Assembly: GCF_028583425.1 (NCBI RefSeq) | Contig: NC_072806.1 | Location: forward strand, 32,596,001 to 32,660,000 | Reading direction: 5' to 3' | From: Eublepharis macularius | Taxonomy: Eukaryota; Chordata; Lepidosauria; Squamata; Eublepharidae | DNA length: 64,000 nt | Shown here: positions 39,646 through 51,400 of the stretch, piece by piece | Layout: each line of letters starts with the position of its first letter | Numbering within the stretch: the first letter of the stretch is position 1 | Position numbers and translations under genes: made by a program | The notes under the pieces: model-generated | What the model saw: the letters and a program-made list of their open reading frames with translations, nothing else | The model's database searches: none | What the model was told of the DNA's origin: nothing

Positions 39646-40505
39646 AGTAGTAGTTTCTGGGGAAGCATTTGGGCTCCTTAGCTAAATTTGCTCCTTGCTC
39701 CCATTTTCCTGCTTATTTAAGCGTAGTCTGCCTCTCTCCTTGAACTCAAGACTGAATGCCTCTTCTCCTGACTTATTGCCTAGGTTGTTTTTATTTTTAA
39801 AAAGCTGTTTCTTCGTTCAGCTGTTTTTATGTTGACATTATTCTGATTGGCTTCCTTGGGTATTTTTTTTAACAAACCAAAATGTGGAATATAATTTTAA
39901 AAGAACAAACAACAGAGATCATATCACTTCTTGTGACAAATAGAGACTTCCCTTTTTATTTTGTTTGTATTGGGTTTGTTTTTTGTGTTTCAGTTCCTTT
40001 AAAAAATCAGACAGGCTGTTGCTGTTTCATGTGTGCCTTCTCTGTCAAGTTGGCCAACCCCTTTCTGGTTCTCCTCTGGCCAAAGCCAAGTTTTGATGAG
40101 CAAATATTGTATAATCTAGGAGAAATGTTGTGAGATGAGCCTGGGGCTGAATGGGGCACTGTTGAAGTGGAAGAGCGGGTTACAAAGAACTCCTTGTTCT
40201 CAGAGATCTCTTTAAGGCTAATGTAAACACTCCCGGACACTAGTATATGAAACAAAGGAGAAGATAAACACGAAAACTTTATGTAATTTGTCTTGCATTT
40301 GCGGGTGGCGATCTGCTTGCAGGAGGTGAGAAAATGGGCTTGGAATCCGTTGCACGAAGCTGGCTGATAGTGAATCAAGCAATCTAGCTCAGTCTTTTCT
40401 TTGTTGACTGGCAGTGGTCTCAGGTAGAGCTGTGCCTTTCACAACACCTGCAGCTTAAGCTCTGTTATGTGTAGATGGTGGTAGTTGAACTGGGAACCCT
40501 CTACA

Positions 40506-40753
40506 GCCAGTTTGATGTGGTGGTTAAGAGCGGCCGGACTCTAATCTGGAGAGCCGGGTTTGATTCCCCACTCCTCCACTTGAAGCCAGATGGGTGACCT
40601 TGGGCTAGTCACAGCTCTCAGAGCTCTCTCAGCCCCACCCACCTCACAGGTTGATTGTCATGAGGATAAATAATAACACACTTTGTAAACCTCTCTGAGT
40701 GGGTGTTAAGTTGTCCTAAAGGGCAGTATATAAATTGAATGTTGTTGTTGTTA
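40506..40753 (+). repeat. tRNA-derived SINE, near complete
   Basis: gccagtttgatgtggtggtt (head), ccgggtttgattccccact (B box), gggtgaccttgggctagtca, cagccccacccacctcacag, then the tail gggcagtatataaattgaat with a (gtt)n end. The sister copy is at 53411-53659. Confidence 0.8.
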
Positions 40754-41289
40754 AATGCGATAAACATCACCTGGATATTTTTGTTGAAGTCATACTTATT
40801 CTTGGTTTAAAATGTACAAGGAATGAGTAATTGGGGATTTTGGCAACCCATCAGTTCATGCGTTTTTGTGCATCTGCAATAATTGCTTAAAGGGGAGAGA
40901 AACTGAAACCTGGTGGCTCTGAAAGCACACTTAACCATGGCTCATTTTCTTTAATTACGGATAAGCGCTATCTGTGAATACATTAGTTAAGTATTGCCTA
41001 GAAACCAGGATGTGAAGCTGTAAGGGCTTGAAATAGGTTTAATAACCTTGAGCTAGTCATTATGTCTACGCTAGAAACCGGGTGTTAGTTGTGGGGTGTG
41101 GCTGCAAAATTTTGAGACATTTGGAGGCCATGAACGGAAAAGAAAACTTTGGTGAGGATTGAAATTTTTGTAAAAGTTGAGATACATGCAATTCTTACTT
41201 TCCAAATAATCCTGAACTTATTTTGCTGATTTAATATCAGAAAAGCATGATTTATAACTTAGCGTCTAAAACTGTACCATTTGGCAAAA

Positions 41290-41615
41290 ACGAAAAGGGA
41301 ATATCCAAAGCTGTGTGACACACATAATAGGAACATGAAATATGAGAAGTATGAATCCAAGTAAGCTAGAAATCATAAAACAAGAAATGGAACATTTAAA
41401 CGTTGCAGTCCTGGGTGTGAGTGAACTAATGTGGACCAACTCAGGACATTTTTGGTCAGAAAAGAAATGACAAACTCAAAAGAAAAGGTGTTGCTCTTAT
41501 GGTGAGACAAGACATAACAGAAGCAGTCAAGAGCTATAACGTCAAGTCTGACCGATTAATATCAATCAGACTTCATGGAAGACCTGTTAACATAACCATC
41601 ATTCACGTTTATGCC
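41290..41615 (+). mobile_element. BovB-like RTE LINE, part 1 (endonuclease)
   Basis: Codes in broken frames for the start of the APE endonuclease (words like VLGVSELMWT). The left end is uncertain. It is interrupted by a solo LTR within a coding stretch that would read HVYAP. Confidence 0.75.
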
Positions 41616-42370
41616 TGTCACGGGCTGGGCCAGCCCAAGCAGGGTGGTTCAAGTCCAAACCTTAATGGCAGAGTCTGAGGGGAGTTCCAAGAGCAAAAGC
41701 CAGGTCAAACCAGTGGTCAGAGCACGAGATAACGGCAGGAGTGAGTCCAGAGTCCAAGAGCAAGGTCAGGTACAATCCAAGGTCATTTACCGGTAGTGTC
41801 AGGTCCAAAAGCAGGCACAGGCACGGGCAAGGTTCACAGAACACGGAGTGGTTGCAGGCAATAGACATGTTGCTTCCACGCCCGGCAGTTCCTCCAGACT
41901 GGCTCTTATAGCCAGGCGTGGTTTTTAGCCAGCTGCTGGGGCTCCATCCTGACACTACTCATCAGGGCTCCATCCTGACACTACTCATCATCACTCTCCA
42001 GCAGCTGGCGTTGGCTCAAGAGGCGAGCACTGCGCCGTCTCTCCTGCAGTTCCAGTCTCTGGCGCTGCCTGCGGCGTTCCTTGGGCGTGGGTGAACCTGG
42101 GGGGGGGGGGTGGAGGCTCTTGGCTGCGCTGCACCTGTAGAAGTCCCTGGCTGAGCTTCCCCTGTGGTATTGGAGCTAGAGGGTGCTGGTGCCTCAGCTG
42201 CTGGCTGCAAGCTCTGATCAGCCAGCAGCTGTTGCTCCTGATTGCTGGCTTCTGCTGAATCAGGGCTAGGGCTGGCTACACAGGGCTCCTCTTCTCCTGA
42301 GGAGTCCTGGCTGGCTACACGAGGCTCCTCTCCTCCAGAGGAGACCTCACTCTCAGACTGGGCCATGACA
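41616..42370 (-). mobile_element. Solo LTR of an LTR retroelement, 755 bp
   Basis: Begins tgtcacgggc, ends ggccatgaca, and is flanked by the 5-bp duplication atgcc (41611-41615, 42371-42375): the TG...CA ends and 5-bp duplication of LTR elements. A ctataagagcc promoter-like box on the minus strand near 41900 suggests minus orientation. No internal region remains, so it is a fossil solo LTR. The family (Ty3-like or ERV) is not resolved. It is younger than the RTE copy it interrupts. Confidence 0.75.
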
Positions 42371-42375
42371 ATGCC

Positions 42376-42880
42376 CCAGCTGCAGATGCTGAGGAGGAAG
42401 AAATCGAAAACTTTTACGCAAGTATCCAAGAAGAAATTGATCATAAACCTAAACAAGATATGCTTATAATCATAGGTGACTGGAATGCAAAAGTAGGAGA
42501 CAAAGCAGAGTCAAACATAGTTGGAAAATTTGGACTAAGATCACGAAATGAAGGAGAAGAGCGGCTCATAGAATTTTGTTCATTGCTAACACATGCTTCA
42601 GGCAACCAAAAAGACGATTGTATACGTGGAAATCACTGGGTGACCAATACGGGAACCAAATAGATTACATAATTGGAAGCAGAAGATGGAGAAGCTCTAT
42701 TCTCTCCGCTAAAACCAGACCAGGAGCTGATTGTGATACAGATCATGAGTTGCTAATATCAAAAATTAGAAAAAAGCTAAAGAAGTTAAAGACCATGTAA
42801 AGAACAATTTTGCAGTGCTAAGTTTAATTGATCATGAGCCTGAAGAACTATGGGCTGAAACCAGAGATATTATCAAGGAA
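42376..42880 (+). mobile_element. BovB-like RTE LINE, part 2 (endonuclease)
   Basis: Continues the RTE copy with IIIGDWNAKVGDKAESNIVG, VGKFGLRSRNEGEERLIEFC, then IDYIIGSRRWRSSILSAKTR and DCDTDHELLISKI, the APE-endonuclease core including the final D-H pair. A frame break lies between the first two and the last two blocks. It is interrupted again at 42881. Confidence 0.85.
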
Positions 42881-43587
42881 AATCAAAATCAAAAAGAGTC
42901 CAGTAGCACCTTTAAGACTAACCAATTTTATTGTAGCATAAGCTTTCGAGAATCACGTTCTCTTCATCAGATGCATGGAGGGCCAACAGAAACTGGTCAA
43001 ATATAGAGGGGGGGAGGAGGAGAGGGGGGATGTAAACAACTCCTTTGATATGGAGATGCAGACAGCTCCTTTTGGTGTGGGGATCAGTTTGCTTGTGTAA
43101 AGATTCAAAGGAGTTTGCCCTGTTAGTTTGTAGTAGCAAAATCAAAAAGAGTTCAGCAGCACTGCAGCACAAGCCCTTGATACCCACAGTCCTCCCTGCC
43201 AGATGCATCTGACAAAGAGAACCGTCAGATGCATCTGGCGGGGAGGACTGTGGTTATTGAGGACTTGTGCTGCTGGACTCTTTTTGATTTTGCTACTACA
43301 GACTAACGCAGCAAACTCCTTTGAATCTTTACACAAGCAAACTGATCCCCACACCAAAAGGAGCTGTCTGCATCTCCATATCAAAGGAGTTGTTTACATC
43401 CCCCTCTCCTCCTCCCCCCCTCTCCTCCTCTATATTTGGCCAGTTTCCTTCTGCCCTCCATGCATCTGATGAAGAGAACGTGATTCTCGAAAGCTTATGC
43501 TACAATAAAATTGGTTAGTCTTAAAGGTGCTACTGGACTCTTTTTGATTTTGCTACTACAGACTAACACGGCTAACTCCTCTGGATC
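42881..43587. mobile_element. Fold-back repeat, copy 2 (707 bp inverted dimer)
   Basis: Two arms of about 320 bp in opposite orientation meet near 43205-43220. A perfect 13-bp duplication tattatcaaggaa flanks it (42868-42880, 43588-43600). Each arm holds an outer unit (gtccagtagcacctttaaga ... agatgcatgga) and an inner unit starting the same way (agttcagcagcac), so it is an inverted pair of dimers. The right arm alone ends with ctactacagactaacacggc and about 20 nt more. It is non-coding and inserted in the RTE copy. Confidence 0.85.
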
Positions 43588-43600
43588 TATTATCAAGGAA

Positions 43601-45005
43601 GAATGTGCAAAAACTATTCCTCTAGCCGAAAGAGAGGAGAAACCTAAATGAATGACTGAGGAAACTCTTAAAATTGCTAAAGAGACAGGAAGCAAAAAGT
43701 GCCAGAAATAGAGTCAAAATTTTAAATGCAGCTTTTCAGTGACTTGCATGCAGAGACAAATAAATCTATTATAATAACGAGTGCAAAGAAATAAAAGACA
43801 AAAACAAAGTTGGAACAAGAGATCTGTTCCACAAGATCTGGGAAATCAAAGGAAAATTCAAGCAACCGTTCTGGATGCTGAAAGAGTAACATGAAAATAC
43901 AGTATCTGGTCAGGACAAAATAAAGGAAAGATGTGAAAATACCCCGAAGAACTGTACAGAAGAGATGGAAAGACGGCAGATACCTTTGAAAAAGAATCTT
44001 TTGATGAAGAACCAGAAATCTTAGAAAGTGAAGTAAAAGCTGCACTCAAAGCAATTGGGAGAAACAAAGCACCTGACGTAGATGGAATACCAATAGAGCT
44101 ATTTCAAGCTACAGAAAATCTTAACAAGAATCCATCAAAATCTTAACAAGAATCTTTCAACAAATATGGAAAACAAAACAATAGCCAACATATTGGAAAC
44201 GCTCAGTCTACATTCCAATTCCAAGAAAAGGGGATGCCAAAGAGTGCAGAAGCTATCAGACAATCATGTTAATTTCCCATGCGAACAAAGTGTGACGCTC
44301 AAAATTCTACAGCAAAGACTCTTACCGAATGTTAAATGAGAAATGCCAGGTGTTGAAGCAGGATTCAGAAAAGGAAGAGGCACTAGAGAGCATATTGCAA
44401 ATCACCCTGTGTTTTATGGATTACAGCAAAGCTTTTGATTATGTGGATCATGAAAAGCTATGAATAGTGCTAAAAGAAATGGGGGTGCTACAGCATCTGG
44501 TTGTTCCGATGCGCAACCTGTACTCTGGACAAGAGGCTACTGTTAGGACAGAATGGTTTCCAATTGGCAAGGATGCATATTATCTCCCTACCCGTTCAAA
44601 CTCTCTGCAGAGCATGTCATAAGGAAAGCTGGACTAGATCTAGAAGAAGGTGGAGTGAAAATTGGTGGAAGAAACATTAATAATTTGAGACATGCAGATG
44701 ACATTACTGGCAAAAAATAGTGGAGACTTGAATCGACTTACTGATGAAGGTTAAAGGAGAAAGCGCCAAAGCAGGATTACATCTGAATATCAAGATGACT
44801 ACTGAGGAATTACACAGTTTTAAAGTTGACAATGAGGAAATTGAAATTGTTCAAGATTATCTATTCCTTGGCTCAATCATCAACCCAATGGGAGACAGCA
44901 ACCAAGAAATCAGAAGAAGATTGAGACTTGGAAGAGCAGCTGTGAGGGACTAGAAAAGATCCTTAAAGATGTCTCTCTGGGGACCACGATCAAGATAATC
45001 CAAAC
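43601..45005 (+). mobile_element. BovB-like RTE LINE, part 3 (reverse transcriptase)
   Basis: Broken + strand frames follow the RTE RT domain: a stretch near 44040-44100 like KAAIGRNKAPDVDGIPIELF, then a box near 44420 encoding YSKAFDYVDHEKL, later RNLYSGQEATVRTEWFPIG and the C-terminal TTEELHSFKVDNEEIEIVQD and YLFLGSIINPMGDSNQEIRR. Numerous stops and frame breaks. Confidence 0.85.
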
Positions 45006-45275
45006 CAAGGCTTTTTTTCAACGGGAACGTGGTGGAACAAAGTTCTGGCACCTCTTGAAAATGGTCACATGGCCAGTGGCCACGCCCCCTGATCTCCAGA
45101 CAGAGGGGAGTTGCGATTGCCTCTAGGTCAGGGGGCGGGGCCACTGGCCATGTGACCATTTTCACCAAGGGTGATTTAAACTTTAAAAAACTTTCCCCTT
45201 GTTCCAGCTGACCCAAAGTGACGTCATTGTGCGGTCCTGAGTTCCACCATCTCTTTTCCCAGAAAAAAAGCCCTG
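45006..45275. mobile_element. hAT MITE, copy 2 (270 bp)
   Basis: Begins caaggctttttttcaacggg, ends cagaaaaaaagccctg, and is flanked by the perfect 8-bp duplication atccaaac (44998-45005, 45276-45283). It shares the ccccctgatctccagacaga core and the gccatgtgaccattttca arm with copies 1 and 3. The right half contains extra sequence with a TGACGTCA palindrome at about 45221-45228. Inserted inside the RTE copy. Confidence 0.9.
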
Positions 45276-45283
45276 ATCCAAAC

Positions 45284-45462
45284 TATGGTATTCCCCGTTA
45301 CTAAGGATGTGAAAGTTGGACAATGAAGAAAACTGGCAGGAAAAAAATGGATTCATTTGAAATGTGGTGCTGGAAGAGAGTTTTGCTGGTACATTTTGGT
45401 GGTCTTTTATTCATAGGGTTGCCATAGATTAGAACCGACTTGACGACTCATAACACACAGAA
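45284..45462 (+). mobile_element. BovB-like RTE LINE, part 4 (3' end)
   Basis: Continues the same RTE copy after the MITE and ends with gttgccatagattagaaccg then acttgacgactcataacac, the RTE 3' tail. The same tail in better state is at 14537-14600 on the other strand. Confidence 0.8.
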
Positions 45463-45855
45463 TTTAAAAGTGTAAATGTTTTAGTTTTCTATAAGAAAAA
45501 TTGCAAATATACTCAAGACAGTATACTCAACAGTCAAAAGTTACAGATTTCTGTACCCTATTCTGCCTTAGCACATGTTTCTTAATTTTTGCCACCTGAT
45601 AGTTAGGAAAAATAAACATTGATATTAAAAACCAATTATGTAGTAAACAAAAGAAAGTAGACTCACTCTCATATGTAGGGCTAACAGCATCTTCAGATAT
45701 TGAAAACCTATTAACCTTTATACTGTTGAAAACAGTGAAGTTTTGGGGGGCGTGGCGTCGGCACCGAGAGGAATGGACGCCTAAAGCCAGAGCTCCGGTT
45801 CAATTCCACCCCTAAACCCCGATAAGCACATCAAAAACGTTCTACACAACTTAGT

Positions 45856-46842
45856 ATGAAGGGTAAGCAAGATCTTACTGCAAAGAAGCCCAACTCTAAG
45901 GCGGCGAAAAATTTGCAGAGCTATTTCCCAGCTTCGCAAGCAGAAGGTACGGAGGGGGAGATAGAGGGAACGAGTGCAAACATGGCGGCCGCGATGATGA
46001 ATGCTGAGGCGCGAAAAACTCAGACGGTTTCCTATGACCCAGCACTAAAAGCCCTACTGCTAGACATCGAATCGAGCTTTTCTAACAAAATCTCCCATCT
46101 AATGGAACCACTATCACAACAATTAACTGACCTTAAGATAGTGATGGACTCTGTGGTCGCTAAATCGGATCAGGCTCTTACCCAGACTGCGGCTTTAAGG
46201 GAGGACGTCCACTCCCTACAATCAGAACAAGATCGTGTCCACTATAAGATCCTGGACATGGAGATTCAGCTGCGGGGTGCTAATTTGAAGTTTAGGGGGA
46301 TAGAGGAAAATGTGGCCGTGGATGCAGACCTGGCCGTTTTTTTGGCGGGCTGGCTGATGACGGAGCTAAAGCTGGAGGAAACCCATGCATTGACTATATT
46401 CAAAGCTTATCGAGTGGGCCCCAGAAATCCAGATAAGAGGCGGGGACCTAGAGATGTGGTGGCCGTCTTTGCCGACTGGAGGCTGAGGAAAAAAACGCTT
46501 GAGGTGGCGAGGGCGCGAAAATTCCTCTCCTACAATGGAGCGCGAATCAGCGTCTATACAGACCTACCGGCCGAGATTTTGGAGCGACGACGACAACTCC
46601 GACAGATAACTGAGGAACTCAGAAATGCCCAAATAGAATACAGCTGGACCCGGTATTCTGCATTGAGAGTCTCGTTGAAGGGCATACAGCACCCGATCTC
46701 TACTCCCGAGGAAGGCCTCCGGTTTCTACGTGAGCTAGGCATAGAGGTCGCCATGGAGACGGAGGCCAGCTCTCAGAAAAGAAAACGACCGCTGCCCATG
46801 TCTCCTCAGAAGAATAATAAAATACCGGTCCGGGACACTTGA
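45856..46842 (+). CDS. L1 ORF1 protein (RNA-binding chaperone)
   Basis: 328 residues, typical length for L1 ORF1p. The N-terminal 60 residues are basic and disordered. A coiled coil covers about residues 65-145 (SNKISHLMEPLSQQLTDLKI ... ALREDVHSLQSEQDRVHYKI), expected to trimerise. An RRM-like domain begins about residue 150 (LRGANLKFRGIEENVAVDAD) and runs into FKAYRVGPRN and PRDVVAVFADWRLRKKTLEV. The C-terminal domain has LPAEILERRRQLRQITEELR, a close match to the L1 (Transposase_22) pattern. The tail KRKRPLPMSPQKNNK is basic. In known L1s this protein coats the LINE RNA. The start Met follows acttagt and is the first ATG in the element. Confidence 0.93.
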   Translation: MKGKQDLTAKKPNSKAAKNLQSYFPASQAEGTEGEIEGTSANMAAAMMNAEARKTQTVSYDPALKALLLDIESSFSNKISHLMEPLSQQLTDLKIVMDSVVAKSDQALTQTAALREDVHSLQSEQDRVHYKILDMEIQLRGANLKFRGIEENVAVDADLAVFLAGWLMTELKLEETHALTIFKAYRVGPRNPDKRRGPRDVVAVFADWRLRKKTLEVARARKFLSYNGARISVYTDLPAEILERRRQLRQITEELRNAQIEYSWTRYSALRVSLKGIQHPISTPEEGLRFLRELGIEVAMETEASSQKRKRPLPMSPQKNNKIPVRDT

Positions 46843-48438
46843 AGCTCTGACTGGTAGGACTTATGACCAGAATATGTTGTGTTGGAACGTCCCAATCTTA
46901 CTTAATTTACTCGTGGGTAGGGGTGGTTGGGGTGGGATTGAAGGGATTGCTTCTTTATTAGCCCCTTACACAAACAGTCCTCCGTTCTGTTTATTTACAG
47001 CAACCTCGTTGCAGAGATTTCTCGCGAGGCTGCTGAGGACTGTGTAGCACCTTAGTTTCTATTTCTCTATTGGAGACGGTTGCTTTAGAGAAATATTAGA
47101 TCTTGTGATAATTATATAAATACACTCTTCAAGTTCTTCCTGGAAAATAAGTAACAAGACGCTGAGTGCTCGTTGTATATAGTTTAGTACGGTAGTTAAG
47201 GCAAGTTAGTGATTTAATATTAAAAGGTGCGCCCCTTGGGTTGATCCACTTCTACATAAAGTAATAAAGAGAAATCTTAATTAATTACTACCTTCTTGAT
47301 TGGCATATCAGATACTCGGAACTCCTTGCAGCTTGATCCGACGTTAGTAAAGGGGGGGAGGTAGCGAAGCAATCTATACACCAGTCACAACTTGCAGTTT
47401 TACCCACTGACTATCTGCTTGCTCCTTACTGCATTGGGCAGAGGTAAGGGCAAGAATTAATTAATCATTTATTACAAGTCTGGGGACAGTTGGTTTAAAG
47501 GAGTATAAATAGTGAGTTAATTGAATATATCTACACTTTCAAGCTTTTACCAAAAACAACATTAAAGTGCTGCGTGCTTATTGTATATAACTTTGTTAAG
47601 GTAGTTAGGCAAATTAGTAATTTAGTGCTAGGAGGTGCATCCATCAATTCAATCTACTCCTCCATAAGGTAACAAACAGACATCTTAATTAATTGATTCT
47701 TGATTGATTAGCAAATTGTACACTTGGAATTAATTGCAGTTTGATCCATCCATAATCAGAGAGAGAAGGTAACATAGCAAACCACAAGCAACTTAGTGAT
47801 TTAAGGTTAAGAGGTACATCTATTAATTTGGTCTACTCCTACATACGGTAATAATAAGAAATTTTAATTAATTGGTACTTACTTGATTGTAACTTGATTA
47901 TCATATACCTGGAATTAATTGCTGTTTGATCCATCCATAATCGGAGAGGGGAGGTAGCATAGCAGACTACAAGCTTATCACAACTGTCAGTTTTGTCCAC
48001 TGACAGTCTGCTTGCTTCCCATCATATTTTGAAAGGGTAAGGGCGGAAGTCGATTAATTATTTATTGAAAATTACCAACATAGTAGATTAACTTACGCTT
48101 GCTATACATTTCATTGCATTTGTGTTTTGTGATACGATTTCTCGTTCCTTTCCAATGAATTTGTTGCATGATTGCCTTCAAAGTGATGAAATTTGATTGC
48201 TTAATTAATTAACACCAGACAGTGATTTATTTACCTGAATCTTATTGCATTTACGTATTGACCCTTTCTTTGGTGCTTAGATCATTTCAGCCATCTCATT
48301 CATATCTATTATAAACTACTGAGGCAAGAGCCCTTACACGCCTGCTAGCGGTCTCTATACTTGCACTTTTGGTTCTGCAATACCAGTACATTTCACTTCA
48401 AAGACCAATTCTGATACTCTACTTTTACCCATTCTATA
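46843..48438 (+). other. L1 inter-ORF spacer with internal repeats
   Basis: 1,596 nt without a long ORF, AT-rich, between ORF1 and ORF2 of the L1. Three diverged copies of one block begin near 47205, 47612 and 47792 (ttag-gattta, then cta-ctcctacata-ggtaa, tcttaattaatt, ttgatccatccataatc-gagag). Copies 1 and 3 also share ccactgac(t/a)(a/g)tctgcttgct. Mammalian L1 spacers are tens of nucleotides. Its role (internal promoter, ORF2 start or structural RNA) is unknown. Confidence 0.85.
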
Positions 48439-51400
48439 ATGGCCTCACAACCACATGTCCATATTGTCTCGCAAAATGTGAGGGGTTTAAACAACCTGGT
48501 GAAGAGAAGGAGAGTTCTGACCAGCCTGGCGAAACTAAATGTAGATGTAGCCCTGATCCAAGAAACACACCTCCATGCATCCTATGAGGCGGAGCTTAAG
48601 GCCCCATGGATAAAATTGCAATTCCACGCAAAAGGCTCCTCCAAATCCCGCGGGGTGGCAATCTTACTAGCAAACAGGGTCCAATTTGAACACAAAGCCA
48701 CCCTACGGGACCCTAGAGGCAGGTTTTTATTCATAAAGGGGCACTTCAATGGACAATTGCTTACACTGGCATCTGTCTATGCGCCCAACACGCAGCAACT
48801 GGAGTTCACGGAAGAAATCCTCCGAAAATTAGAGGCATTCCAGGAGGGATCAGTAATTGTGGGAGGGGACTTCAATTATGTAGCACACTATGACCTAGAT
48901 AAATCCTCATTTCCCCGCAACAATGCACCTCGAGTGCCAAGAAGGCCTAAGAACCCTAATCGTGACACACAGATGCTCACGCTATTTACTCGGTTCCACT
49001 TAGTGGACATATGGAGGGAGATGAACAAACTGGCCAAAGATTACACATACTACTCCCCACGCCATGACGTATACACCAGGATCGACTATATCCTGGTGTC
49101 CCCAGATTTGAGAGACAGAGTACTACTCTCCAGCATAGGAGACATAAGCTATTCGGATCATGCTTGGGTAACGTGCAAATTATCCCTAGATAGGCCCTAC
49201 GAAAGGGAGAGGCATTGGACGTTCCAGAAAAACCTCATACTTAATGAGAACAATGTCCTACAAATTGAACGAGATATCACCCAATATCTCAAAGATAACC
49301 AAACAGGCACGACATCCTCCCAAACGGTGTGGGACGCTCTTAAGGCGGTACTAAGGGGACAACTGATCGCTCTCTCTGCCTCTCTAAATAAGAAGAAAAA
49401 ACTCCAAAAACAACTCATAATGGATAAAATCCACCAATTGGAACGCTTACACAAGGATAGAGGCAGCAAAAAAACCTATAAACAGCTGCTCCATGAGCGC
49501 AAAGCTCTGGAGTCACTTGAAACGTCCCAAATTCAAAAGAACATCTTATATTTAAAGCAAAAGTACTGGAACCACTCTCCTAGGACCCTACGTTATCTGT
49601 CCTGGAAGGTCAAGGAGAAGAGAATAAATAGGCACGTCAGACTCATAAAAAACGACAAGGGACAAACGTTCACTAAATCTCCCGAAATATTGGATGTATT
49701 TACAAAATTTTACACAAATTTATATACTTCCTCCAGGCCAGATAAAATGTCAATTAGGAACTATCTGTCAACCCATAAGAACATTAAAAAACTGGCAGCG
49801 GAACATAGCCAATTAATGGATACCCCAATCACCGCCGCAGAACTGCTGGAATCCATTAAGAATTTAAAGAGCAATAAGGCATCTGGGCCGGATGGCTATC
49901 CGGCCGAATTCTATAAAAAGTTTGCTTTGGTATTAATCCCGCCCCTGTTATCGGCCTGTAATGAGGTGCATAAATTGGGGACCTTACCTGGAACCTGGGC
50001 TGAGGCAGTCATCGCCATGATCCCCAAGGAAGGCAAAGACCCCTCTAACCCCGGTTCGTATAGACCGATTTCTTTGCTGAATGTCGATTATAAAATCTTT
50101 ACCTCAATATATGCACGACGCTTCAATTCTTTCATTGGAAATTATATTTGTACAGATCAGATAGGCTTTATCCCCAATAGGGACATCTCCGACAACATTT
50201 ATAAGGCGCTGAACATTTTAACATTCAGTAGACACAGCAAATTACAAACCACACTCCTCTCCTTGGATGTCGAAAAAGCTTTTGACACCCTGGAGGTCCC
50301 GTACCTGCAGATGCTCCTTTCCCACATGAAGTTCGGCCCCAACTTCCTACAAACAATTAAAGCGATATACGCAGGCCCCAAGGCAAGAATCAAACTTAAT
50401 GACTTAGCGTCCGATCCCTTCACTCTACACCGAGGCACGCGCCAAGGGTGTCCCCTTTCCCCCATCCTTTTCGCCCTCGCGATAGAGCCCTTAGCAGAGG
50501 AGATAAGAACCAATGAAGGGATTCGAGGCATTGAAATAGACAAACGTACTTACAAAATATGCTTATTCGCTGATGACATCTTGCTGTTTCTTACGTGCCC
50601 ACTTGTTTCCCTAAAGGCTCTGGCAATTGTTCTTGCTCACTTTGGGTGTATATCGGGGTTGAGGATAAACCAAGCCAAATCCACCATCCTATCAGTGAAT
50701 CTCCCAGAGGAGACGTGTAACGACATAAAACGGCAATTTAAATACCAGTGGGCCAAATCACACCTCCGATATCTGGGCATAAATATCCCTCCCAACCCAG
50801 CCCAGCTACTCCAGGTAAACCACGTCCAAAAGATGAAAGAAATCAAACACCTCCTGCTCAAATGGAACAAGCAAAACCTGGCATGGTATGAAAGATACCA
50901 TTTGATAAAATCCTTCGTCCTCCCAAAATTGACATTTTTGTATAGAACAATTCCAATTGAAATCCCTAGCAAAATTCTGAGCCAATGGCAGACGGCATTA
51001 AATCGATTCTTGTGGCAGAATAAGCGCCCTAGGATTGCCTTCAAAGTTTTGTGCGCCCCTAAAACAGCAGGGGGCTTTAACTACCCAAATATAGGGCTCT
51101 ATTCTGATGCAGCCAGATTGACAGACATCCTCCAGATATTACTCCCCTCTGGACACTCTGATTGGATAAACATAGTGGGCACCTTTTCCCAGCCAAAAAC
51201 GTTGCGAGAGACTTTCTGGTCTACCCCAAGTTTGCGTCCTCCCTCCATATATCAAAATATGTTCCTTGCTGCACTGCTGAAGCTTTGGGACAGACATAAA
51301 CATTCCCTTCTCCCGGCCATATCCCGCTTTTCAGTGCTCACATCACATAAGGGCATGCCTCGCCAGCATAATATAACCGCACTGCGCTCCTGGGATGACC

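Noticed and set aside
42016-42456. 146-codon minus-strand ORF rich in Ser/Glu/Pro
   Set aside because: It lies mostly within a solo LTR and extends into the flanking RTE. Taken as non-coding fossil sequence.
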